A stretch of 64,000 nt of DNA from Geodermatophilus siccatus (GTDB lineage Bacteria; Actinomycetota; Actinomycetes; Mycobacteriales; Geodermatophilaceae). Both the position numbers and the translations under genes were made by a program. Shown here piece after piece: positions 8,224 to 14,483 of the stretch (position 1 is the first letter of the stretch; every line of letters starts with the position of its first letter). The stretch lies in the NCBI RefSeq assembly GCF_900103785.1, contig NZ_FNHE01000007.1, positions 186,001 to 250,000 on the forward strand, given 5' to 3'. Below the pieces are notes generated by a model that was given only the letters and a program-made list of their open reading frames with translations, was not told where the DNA came from and searched no databases.

Positions 8224-8649
8224 CTAACTCTTCTTCCGCGCCTCGGCGGTCGCCTCGTCGTTGGCCTCCTGGATGGCGTCGACCAGCTCGTCCTTGCTCA
8301 TCGACGAGCGGCCGCTGACGTCGAGCCGCTTGGCGACGTCCATCAGGTGGTCCTTGGTGGCGTTGGCGTCGACGCCGCCCTTGGTCTCGCGGTCGGTGTC
8401 GCGGCCGCCCTCGGCCTGCGCGTCGCTGGGGCCCTTGTGGTCCTTCGGCTCCCAGTGGTCGCCGACCTTCTCGTGGGTGTGCTTGACCGCGGCCCAGGCG
8501 ACCTGGTTGGCCCGCCGCTCGTCGTCGTAGGAGTCCATCGCCGAGTCGTGGGCCTTGGCGAAGGTGCGCTGCGCCTTCTCGTCCGAGCGCTGCAGGGTGC
8601 TGGGGATCTCGTCCTGCTTCGCGTCCCCGCTCTTCGTCGTCTTCGGCAT
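8224..8649 (-). CDS. ChaB-like protein with C-terminal Rho-N/SAP-type domain
   Basis: A 141-residue hydrophilic protein. Residues 14-70 match the ChaB fold (IPSTLQRSDEKAQRTFAKAHDSAMDSY, then AAVKHTHEKVGDHWEPK). Residues 97-130 (TKDHLMDVAKRLDVSGRSSMSKDELVDAI) form a small helix-extended-loop-helix module like Rho-N or SAP domains, which bind nucleic acid. Such two-domain proteins are common in actinobacteria and are often stress induced, but the function of ChaB domains is unsettled. A SigB-like promoter lies directly upstream, in keeping with stress expression. Confidence 0.85.
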   Translation of the reverse strand: MPKTTKSGDAKQDEIPSTLQRSDEKAQRTFAKAHDSAMDSYDDERRANQVAWAAVKHTHEKVGDHWEPKDHKGPSDAQAEGGRDTDRETKGGVDANATKDHLMDVAKRLDVSGRSSMSKDELVDAIQEANDEATAEARKKS

Positions 8650-8658
8650 GCCGGGCCG

Positions 8659-8684
8659 TTACCCGCCGCCCGCGGGCGTCAGTC
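8659..8684 (-). promoter_or_regulatory. SigB/SigF-like promoter motif before the ChaB-like gene
   Basis: On the minus strand: GACT, a 16-base spacer, GGGTAA, then nine bases to the ATG. It matches the GNNT-N14-16-GGGTA pattern of stress-sigma promoters and has the same spacing to the start codon as the motif before the SDR gene. Confidence 0.5.
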
Positions 8685-9128
8685 GCCGTCCCCCAGCCAG
8701 GTGACGCCGTGCTCCTCCGACGCCCGCTCGTAGGCCTCGCCGGGCGGCGCCCCGGTGCGGCTGGCCTCGGCGAGGACGCGGAAGAAGCCCTCGAAGCCGG
8801 CCGGGGACGTCGCGCACAGCAGGCGGCCGGTGCGCGGGACCACGCGCCGGTGGGAGTGCGGCACGCCGTGCGGCAGGAACACCGTCCCGCCCGGACCCAC
8901 CGTCAGCTCCCGGTCCCCGCACACGAAGACGTGCTCGCCCTCGACGACGTAGTAGAGCTCGTCGGTCTCCCGGTGCACGTGGCGCGAGGTGTCCAGCAGC
9001 GGCGTCGCCTCCTCGAAGAGGGTGAAGGCCCCACCGGTGGTGTCCGCGGACGCGCGGACGACGATCGTCGTCCCCCAGAGCTCCAGGCGCTCCCCGCTGT
9101 CGTGGTCCACGGCGAAGGGAGCGGCCAT
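8679..9128 (-). CDS. Cupin-domain protein
   Basis: A 149-residue single cupin. Motif 1 is HVHRETDELYYVVEGEHVF (two His and a Glu at the metal site) and motif 2 is LPHGVPHSHRR. A C-terminal helix (FEGFFRVLAEASRTG) resembles those of cupins linked to quercetin-dioxygenase-like or mannose-6-phosphate isomerase-like proteins. No substrate can be assigned. It is distinct from the cupin at 3322, with little similarity outside the motifs. It lies 50 bases downstream of the hydrolase at 9177 on the same strand and may share its transcript. Confidence 0.85.
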   Translation of the reverse strand: MAAPFAVDHDSGERLELWGTTIVVRASADTTGGAFTLFEEATPLLDTSRHVHRETDELYYVVEGEHVFVCGDRELTVGPGGTVFLPHGVPHSHRRVVPRTGRLLCATSPAGFEGFFRVLAEASRTGAPPGEAYERASEEHGVTWLGDGD

Positions 9129-9176
9129 GCGGGGACGCTACGCCGGGTTGCCTCCCCCGTCACCGACCCGTCGCGA

Positions 9177-10061
9177 TCAGCTCGCCAGGAAGGGGACCAG
9201 CGCCGCGACCAGCTCCTCGGGGGCCTCCTCGGCCATGTGGTGCCCGCTGTCGATGCGGCCGCCGCCGCGCAGGTCGCCGGCCCAGTCTGCCCAGATCCGC
9301 AGCGGGTCGCCGTGCAGGTCCTCGAGGTCGTCGCGGGCCGACCAGAGCACCAGCGTGGGGCAGGCGACCCGCCGTCCGGCGGCCCGGTCGGCCTCCTCGG
9401 CGGCGCGGTCCACGGTCAGGCCGGCGCGGTAGTCCTCGAGCATGGCGTGCACGGTGGCGGGGTCGGCGATCGCGCGGCGGAAGTCCGCGTGGTTCTCCTC
9501 CCCCATCTGCGCGGCCCTCCCGGGGGCCAGCGCGCCGTACCAGGCGTCGGGGTCCGCGCCGATGGCCCGCTCGGGCTTGTCGGGCTGGGCGAAGAAGAAC
9601 CAGTGCCACCAAGCGGTGGCGAAGCGGGCGTCGGCGCGGTCGAGGTGCTCGACGATCGGGATGCAGTCGAGGACGGCGAGGTGGGTGACGGCAGCGGGGT
9701 GGTCGAGGGCCGTGCGCAGCGCGACGTAGCTGCCGCGGTCGTGCCCGACGACGGCGAACCGCTCGTGCCCCCGGCCCCGCATCAGCGCGACCACGTCGCG
9801 GGCCATCGCCCGCTTGGCGTAGGGCGCGTGGTCCTCGGTGGTCGGCGGCGTGGACGACTGCCCGTAGCCCCGCAGGTCCGGGCAGACGACGGTGTGCCCG
9901 GCCGCGGCCAGCAGCGGGGCGACCCGGTGCCAGGTGGTGTGCGTCCGCGGGTGCCCGTGCAGCAGGACGACGGGCCGGCCCTCGCCGCCGGCCCGCACCC
10001 GCAGCCGGACGCCGTCCGCCCCGTCGGCCGTGGTCTCGGCGAACCCGGGGAAGAACGCCAC
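9177..10061 (-). CDS. Alpha/beta hydrolase of the haloacetate dehalogenase group
   Basis: A 294-residue alpha/beta hydrolase. The nucleophile elbow GHDRG places Asp108 as nucleophile, as in dehalogenases and epoxide hydrolases; the acid is likely Asp132 and the base His274 or His275. His153-Trp154 (WWHWFF) and Tyr211 match the halide-binding trio of fluoroacetate dehalogenase. Arg109 matches the first carboxylate-binding Arg, but the second (four residues after the nucleophile) is Tyr112 here, so the substrate may not be a haloacetate. It overlaps nothing and lies one base from the thioesterase stop, suggesting an operon with it. Confidence 0.8.
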   Translation of the reverse strand: MAFFPGFAETTADGADGVRLRVRAGGEGRPVVLLHGHPRTHTTWHRVAPLLAAAGHTVVCPDLRGYGQSSTPPTTEDHAPYAKRAMARDVVALMRGRGHERFAVVGHDRGSYVALRTALDHPAAVTHLAVLDCIPIVEHLDRADARFATAWWHWFFFAQPDKPERAIGADPDAWYGALAPGRAAQMGEENHADFRRAIADPATVHAMLEDYRAGLTVDRAAEEADRAAGRRVACPTLVLWSARDDLEDLHGDPLRIWADWAGDLRGGGRIDSGHHMAEEAPEELVAALVPFLAS

Positions 10062-10062
10062 C

Positions 10063-10455
10063 TCAGGACTCGATGAACCGGGACCAGTGGGCGCGCTCGT
10101 CGTCGGTCATCGCCCGGCTCGTGTCGGTGGCGAAGTCGAACAGGACCATCACCACGGAGGCGCGGATGGCGACCTCGTCGTCCTGCACCAGCTCCTGCCG
10201 CAGGGTGAGCGACTTGGTGCCCAGCAGGGTCACCGTGCTGCGCACGCACAGCCGCTCGCCCACCCGGTAGTACAGCTGGCGCAGGTAGTCGACCTCGAGC
10301 CGCGCCAGGATGAGCCCGCGGTCCCCCGGCGCCCCCTCGGCCATCGCCAGCCGCGCGTCCTCGATCAGGCTGAGGGCGCGGGCGTGGTTGACGTGGCCGA
10401 GGGAGTCCGGGTCCGACCAGCGCAGCTGGACGGCGTGCTCGTGCGGGGCGCTCAG
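10063..10455 (-). CDS. Acyl-CoA thioesterase-like hotdog protein (probable CTG start)
   Basis: A 130-residue single hotdog domain of the 4HBT type. The N-terminal HAVQLRWSDPDSLGHVNHARAL contains the Asp and the GHVNHA segment conserved in 4-hydroxybenzoyl-CoA thioesterases and YbgC-like proteins. The first ATG (10344) would delete this catalytic part. The only in-frame candidate with the right N-terminus is a CTG at 10455 that overlaps the stop of the upstream gene (CTGA). Translation coupled to that gene, starting at a rare CTG, is therefore inferred. It probably hydrolyses short acyl-CoAs; the substrate is unknown. Confidence 0.8.
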   Translation of the reverse strand: MSAPHEHAVQLRWSDPDSLGHVNHARALSLIEDARLAMAEGAPGDRGLILARLEVDYLRQLYYRVGERLCVRSTVTLLGTKSLTLRQELVQDDEVAIRASVVMVLFDFATDTSRAMTDDERAHWSRFIES

Positions 10456-10682
10456 GGCAGGTCCGCGGTCTCTGCGGACTGGCGGTGGGCGCCCTGGGCG
10501 TCGTCCGGGTCGGGGTGGACGGTCCGCTCCTCGGACTCGGCCAGGATCACCTCGGCGGCGACCTCCTCCATGCCGCTGCCGTGGAGCTCCTGCTCCTCGG
10601 GCAGCAGGTCCGCCCGGGTGGAGACGTTGTGCTCGGGAACGTTGGCCAGCGCCTCGGGGCTGGGCTCCTTGTTGGTGGTCAC
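10452..10682 (-). CDS. Hypothetical acidic protein
   Basis: A 76-residue, hydrophilic, Glu/Asp-rich protein with no membrane segment or recognisable domain. It is probably largely disordered (PEEQELHGSGMEEVAAEV, EESERT-like acidic stretches). It lies one base from the DUF2795 gene upstream and overlaps the thioesterase start downstream, which places it in the Rv2629-like/DUF2795 operon. Coding is supported by this tight packing and by third-position GC. Function unknown. Confidence 0.65.
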   Translation of the reverse strand: MTTNKEPSPEALANVPEHNVSTRADLLPEEQELHGSGMEEVAAEVILAESEERTVHPDPDDAQGAHRQSAETADLP

Positions 10683-10683
10683 C

Positions 10684-10941
10684 TCAGAACCGCTGCTGCT
10701 CGGTGCCGATGCCCAGGGCGCGGGCGACGTCCTGCACGTTGTCGAACTGCTGGCCGGACGGCAGCCGGCGCAGGTCGGAGAGCACGCGGTCGGGGGCGTT
10801 GCCCTCCTGGGCCCTGGCCACGAGCGCGTCCTTGTCGGCCGGCCAGATCTCCTTGCCGAGGGCCTCGGCGAGCGCGGCGCGACGCTCGACGTCGCCGGTG
10901 GAGGTACCGGGTGAGGTGGCGGGCTGGTGCGGATCGGTCAT
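10684..10941 (-). CDS. DUF2795 family protein
   Basis: An 85-residue protein. Residues 22-80 carry the DUF2795 pattern (ALAEALGKEIWPADKDALVARAQ, then VLSDLRRLPSGQQFDNVQDVARALG), a small helical fold with the conserved LPxxxxFxNxxEv-type segment. DUF2795 proteins are common in actinobacteria and their role is not known. The ATG at 10941 is 11 bases from the stop of the Rv2629-like gene, so the two are co-transcribed. The N-terminal 20 residues are polar and probably flexible. Confidence 0.85.
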   Translation of the reverse strand: MTDPHQPATSPGTSTGDVERRAALAEALGKEIWPADKDALVARAQEGNAPDRVLSDLRRLPSGQQFDNVQDVARALGIGTEQQRF

Positions 10942-10952
10942 GTCGGGGTTCC

Positions 10953-12086
10953 TCACTGGGCCTTCGGGGTGGAGTCGTCGGTGTAGCGGAGGATCGCGGC
11001 CACCGGGATGTCCCCGGGCATCGCCGCCCGGGGGACGACGACGACGCCGGCCGCGCTCGCGACGGAGGCGGCGAGCAGTGCTCCCTCGGCCGGGACGACG
11101 GTGCCGTGGGTGCCCAGGGCGTCCATGTCGTGCTGGTCGACGCCGAGCTCGAGCGGCGAGTTGCCGACGATCAGCGTGTCGTCGGGGTCCTGCTGGTCGG
11201 CGAGGACCAGGGTCTCGACCTGGCCCTTGCGCAGCGCCTCGACCACCGCGGCCTTGCCCGTGACGGCCAGGCCGTGGGCGCCGGCGGAGGCCAGCTTCTC
11301 CACCGCGTCGGCCTCCTCGCGGGCCTCGTGCTCGGCCACGAGCTCGGCGGCCCGCTGGTCGACCGGCTCGCGGTCGGCGCCGGCGGCCCGGCCGCCCTCG
11401 TCCATGGAGACGATGAGCTCCGACCACAGGTCGCTGGCCCGGTCGGTGAGGATCTGCCGGGCCCGGATGTCGCCGGCGAGGAGCACGAACCGCGGGTGCA
11501 GCCGGCGCACCAGGGAGGCGATGCGCTCGGCGACGTTGTCGGCGTTGTGGATCCACTTGTTCTCGGCGTTGTGCTGGTACCGGTGGTGGGCCCAGCCGCC
11601 GCCCTGGAACTTGCGGATCTGGAAGCTGTCGCCCTCGACCTCGTCCTCGATCTCGGGGCGACCCACGAGGGTGGCCACCGAGATGTCGGCGCCGACCCGG
11701 TCGGTGACGACGACGATGTGCGGCACCCGTCCGGGCAGCTGCCGCAGGATCGGGAGCAGGTTCGGGGTCGGCGACCACTCGGCGACCTCCTGCCGCGGCG
11801 AGTCCACCAGCGGCTGGTCCAGGACGACGGAGCCGTCGGCCGCGACGACGAGGGCCCGGCCCCGCAACGTGGCGATCTCGCCGCCCTCGTTGGCCTCGAG
11901 GAGCCGGCTGCGGACCGCCTCGACCACGGCCTCCGGCGCCCCCTGGTCGGTGAGCTGCTCGCCGAGGGCGCGGACCCGCAGCTCCACCTCGGTGTCGGCG
12001 TTCTCGGTGGTGTGCGTGACGTCGGCGCACACGGTGGCGTAGGGCCCGGAGGCGGTGAAGACCGGTTCCAGGAAGGACACGTCCAT
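10953..12086 (-). CDS. Rv2629/baeRF-like (bacterial archaeo-eukaryotic release factor family) protein
   Basis: A 377-residue cytosolic protein that resembles Mycobacterium tuberculosis Rv2629 along its length: an N-terminal domain starting with DVSFLEPVF and ASGPYATVCADVTHTTENAD, a middle RNase-H-like domain (PHIVVVTDRVGADISV, then RFVLLAGDIRARQIL), and a C-terminal L7Ae/eL30-like domain (LRKGQVETLVLAD, AILRYTDD). This is the baeRF/Vms1 layout, whose eukaryotic members release peptides from stalled ribosomes; the bacterial role is not established. Rv2629 belongs to the dormancy regulon, which fits the stress-type promoter found upstream. First gene of a four-gene unit with DUF2795, hypothetical and thioesterase genes. 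Confidence 0.85.
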   Translation of the reverse strand: MDVSFLEPVFTASGPYATVCADVTHTTENADTEVELRVRALGEQLTDQGAPEAVVEAVRSRLLEANEGGEIATLRGRALVVAADGSVVLDQPLVDSPRQEVAEWSPTPNLLPILRQLPGRVPHIVVVTDRVGADISVATLVGRPEIEDEVEGDSFQIRKFQGGGWAHHRYQHNAENKWIHNADNVAERIASLVRRLHPRFVLLAGDIRARQILTDRASDLWSELIVSMDEGGRAAGADREPVDQRAAELVAEHEAREEADAVEKLASAGAHGLAVTGKAAVVEALRKGQVETLVLADQQDPDDTLIVGNSPLELGVDQHDMDALGTHGTVVPAEGALLAASVASAAGVVVVPRAAMPGDIPVAAILRYTDDSTPKAQ

Positions 12087-12173
12087 GGGGGTGGGACCAC
12101 TCCTCGATCGCTGTGGGTCGGGTCGGCGGTTCGGGTCGCGGGGGCTGCGACCCGGGCTGCCCGCCTCCGCCGC

Positions 12174-12198
12174 CTACCCACCGGCCGTGACCTCACAC
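12174..12198 (-). promoter_or_regulatory. SigB/SigF-like promoter motif for the Rv2629-like operon
   Basis: Minus strand: GTGT, 15-base spacer, GGGTAG. It would start transcription near 12167, about 80 bases before the ATG. It is arranged back to back with a matching plus-strand motif at 12202-12227, so CCGCCTACCC and GGGTAGGCGG form an inverted pair across the divergent promoter region. Confidence 0.5.
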
Positions 12199-12201
12199 CC
12201 G

Positions 12202-12227
12202 GTGTCGGATCCGCGGGGCAGGGGTAG
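12202..12227 (+). promoter_or_regulatory. SigB/SigF-like promoter motif for the 12238 gene
   Basis: GTGT (12202-12205), 16-base spacer, GGGTAG (12222-12227), ten bases before the ATG. The GGGG could alternatively serve as ribosome site, but the full GNNT-N16-GGGTA pattern occurs in the same place before the SDR and ChaB-like genes. Confidence 0.5.
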
Positions 12228-12237
12228 GCGGTCGGCC

Positions 12238-12582
12238 ATGACCGAACACGACCAGCTGCCGCTGCCCGACTACGACCACCTCCCGGTGGAGGGGCTGACC
12301 TCACGGATCCGCACCCTGGACGCCGCTGGGCTGGAGACGGTGCTCGAGTACGAGCGGGCGCACGCCAACCGGCTGCAGGTGGTGACCGTGATGGAGAACC
12401 GGCTCAGCGCGCTGCGCGAGGGGGCCCAGCCCTCCGGCGGCGACCCGGCCGCCGCGGCCGCTGACGACCCGGTGCACGCCGCGGGTGGCTCGAAGGTCTC
12501 CGAGGCGACGACCGGCCCGGCGATGAACCCGCCGTCCCAGGGCGACCCGACCAACCCGGCCCAGCCCCGCAGCACCGGCTGA
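12238..12582 (+). CDS. Hypothetical protein with DUF8129-like N-terminal module
   Basis: A 114-residue hydrophilic protein. Residues 8-58 (LPDYDHLPVEGLTSRIRTLDAAGLETVLEYERAHANRLQVV-type pattern) resemble the short module found at the end of actinobacterial lipid-droplet-associated and related proteins (DUF8129): a PxYDxL start, a helix, then YExxHxxR. The C-terminal half is Pro/Gly/Asn-rich and probably disordered. Function unknown. It diverges from the Rv2629-like operon, and both sides carry stress-type promoter motifs. The family name is given from memory and is tentative. Confidence 0.65.
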   Translation: MTEHDQLPLPDYDHLPVEGLTSRIRTLDAAGLETVLEYERAHANRLQVVTVMENRLSALREGAQPSGGDPAAAAADDPVHAAGGSKVSEATTGPAMNPPSQGDPTNPAQPRSTG

Positions 12583-12593
12583 GCCCCTCTCCG

Positions 12594-12651
12594 CGAGATC
12601 TGCACACCGGTCGCCATCGGAGCCCTGATGGCGACCGGTGTGCAGATCTCG
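12594..12651. terminator. Perfect 25-bp inverted repeat between convergent genes
   Basis: The left arm 12594-12618 (CGAGATCTGCACACCGG...) and right arm 12627-12651 are exact reverse complements with an 8-base loop GGAGCCCT. It separates the plus-strand gene ending at 12582 from tadC ending at 12664. There is no T-run, as is usual for high-GC terminators. It probably stops transcription from both sides. Confidence 0.75.
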
Positions 12652-12663
12652 CCGCCGCGGCGC

Positions 12664-13554
12664 TCACTGCCCGCCGAAGGCCTCCGCGATGTCCAGGACG
12701 GCGGGACCCAGCAGCACGATGAACAGCGTCGGCAGGATGCAGAGGATGAGCGGGAAGATCACCTTCACCGGGATCTGCATCGCCTTCTCCTCGGCCCGCT
12801 GCCGGCGCTTGAGCCGCATCTCGGCCGCCTGGGTGCGCAGCACGTCGGCGATCGAGACGCCGTACGCGTCGGCCTGCACCACGGCGCGGATGAACCGGCG
12901 CAGGTCGGGCACCGCCGTCCGCTCGGCCAGCGCCAGGTAGGCCTCGCGGCGGGGCTGGCCGACGGCGATGTCCTGCAGCGTGCGCACCAGCTCCTCGGCC
13001 AGCGGACCGCGGCCGTTGCGCCCGGCCCGCGCCATCGCCGCCTCGAAGCCGAGCCCGGCCTCCACCGCGATGGTCATCTGGTCGAGGGTGTCGGCGAGCT
13101 CCAGCGCGATCGCCTGCTGCCGCTCCTGCCCGCGGCTGTGGAGCAGCAGCTCCGGGACGACGTAGGCCACCCCGGTCACGACGACGGCCATCAGCACGGT
13201 CAGCGGCCCCGGCCTGGCCGTCACCACCAGCACCCCGAACGCCGCGGCGATTCCGGCGAGCACGAGCTTGGCCGCCACCAGCCGGGGCACCGGCCACTCC
13301 GCCGGACGCCCCGCCGCGCCCGCCAGCCGGTTGAGGCGGGCGATCGTGCCGGCCGGGGTGAGCGCGCGGGCCAGGCGCGGCAGCAGCCGGGAGCGCGGAC
13401 GGGCGGCGGCCGCGCCCGGCAGGTCCAGGCCGCGGGTGAGGTTGGCGCGGGTGCGGGCGGCGGCGTCCTGCGGGCGGGTCAGCAGCGCCCAGCCCAGCAG
13501 CGGGACGGCGAGGGCGACGGCCAGCGCGGCCGCGAGCACGGGGGTCGGCGGCAT
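12664..13554 (-). CDS. tadC: Tad pilus platform protein TadC (T2SS F family)
   Basis: Inner-membrane platform protein of the Flp/Tad pilus, partner of TadB and of the TadA ATPase. At 296 residues it has the GspF fold: an N-terminal membrane segment, a basic cytosolic part, a pair of membrane segments around residues 95-145, the cytosolic F domain (LADTLDQMTIAVEAGLGFEAAMARAG) and a C-terminal membrane segment (VIFPLILCILPTLFIVLLGPAVL). The ATG at 13554 overlaps the tadB stop (ATGA), which decides the start against longer options. It is the last gene of the tad operon. Confidence 0.93.
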   Translation of the reverse strand: MPPTPVLAAALAVALAVPLLGWALLTRPQDAAARTRANLTRGLDLPGAAAARPRSRLLPRLARALTPAGTIARLNRLAGAAGRPAEWPVPRLVAAKLVLAGIAAAFGVLVVTARPGPLTVLMAVVVTGVAYVVPELLLHSRGQERQQAIALELADTLDQMTIAVEAGLGFEAAMARAGRNGRGPLAEELVRTLQDIAVGQPRREAYLALAERTAVPDLRRFIRAVVQADAYGVSIADVLRTQAAEMRLKRRQRAEEKAMQIPVKVIFPLILCILPTLFIVLLGPAVLDIAEAFGGQ

Positions 13555-14483
13555 CAGAACCGGATCGCCACGGTCTTCTTGAGCCACAGCCCGCCGGCGG
13601 TGAGCAGCACGACGACGGCCGCGATCATCAGGTAGCCGGCGAGGCCCTCGGTGAAGCCGGCCAGGTAGGCGGGGTTGGTCACCAGGAGGAACGCGACGAT
13701 GCCGAAGGGCAGGGCCATCAGCACGACCGCGGACAACTTGCCCTCGGCCGACAGCGCCGTGACCTGACGGCGGATGGCGTTGCGCTCGCGGATCGTGTGG
13801 CCGACGGTGTCGAGCACCTCGGCCAGGTTGCCGCCGACCTCGCGGTGGATCCCGATCGCCTGGGCGACCCAGCGGAAGTCGTCGCTGCCCGTCCGCTCGG
13901 CGACCTCGTCGAGGGCGTCGCCGAGGTCACGGCCCACCCGGGTCTCGTTGACGATGCGGGCGAACTCCTCGGCGGTCGGGGCCGCGGCCTCCTGCGACAC
14001 CGAGTCGACCGCGCGCAGCAGGCTGTGCCCGGCGCGCAGGCTGGAGGCCATCAGCTGCAGCGAGTCGTCGAGCTGGTCGGCGAAGGCCGCCTGCCGCCGT
14101 CCCCGCCGCAGCCCGAGCAGGACCTTCGTGCCCAGCGGGACCAGCGCCGCGCACACCAGCGCGGGCAGCACCCCCCCGAGCAGCAGGCCCAGCGCGCCGA
14201 GGACGACGGTGCCCAGGCCCACCAGCAGGACGACGTCCGGCAGCGCCGTCGCCACCCCGGCCCGCTCCAGCGCGGCGGTGCCGCGCGCTCCCAGCCCGCG
14301 CCGGGCGAGCACCCGCTCCACCGCGGCGCCGGCGGCGGCCGACGCCCCGGCCAGCGGGGACGCCGGCCGGGGAACGGCGGGGTCGAGCCGGGACAGCGGC
14401 ACCCGCCGCGGCCCGGCCGGGAGGACGACGAGGGCGAGCAGCAGCAGCGCGCCGGTGACCGCGAGCAGGCCCGCGACGAGCAT
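13554..14483 (-). CDS. tadB: Tad pilus platform protein TadB (T2SS F family)
   Basis: Second platform protein of the pilus, 309 residues. The GspF domain is seen in QLDDSLQLMASSLRAGHSLLRAVDSVSQEA and the EVGGNLAEVLDTVGHTIRERNAIRRQV region, with membrane segments at the N-terminus, around residues 85-125 and at the C-terminus. The ATG at 14483 overlaps the tadA stop (ATGA) and is preferred; a GTG nine bases upstream (14492) is also possible. TadB and TadC together anchor the motor in the membrane. Confidence 0.93.
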   Translation of the reverse strand: MLVAGLLAVTGALLLLALVVLPAGPRRVPLSRLDPAVPRPASPLAGASAAAGAAVERVLARRGLGARGTAALERAGVATALPDVVLLVGLGTVVLGALGLLLGGVLPALVCAALVPLGTKVLLGLRRGRRQAAFADQLDDSLQLMASSLRAGHSLLRAVDSVSQEAAAPTAEEFARIVNETRVGRDLGDALDEVAERTGSDDFRWVAQAIGIHREVGGNLAEVLDTVGHTIRERNAIRRQVTALSAEGKLSAVVLMALPFGIVAFLLVTNPAYLAGFTEGLAGYLMIAAVVVLLTAGGLWLKKTVAIRF

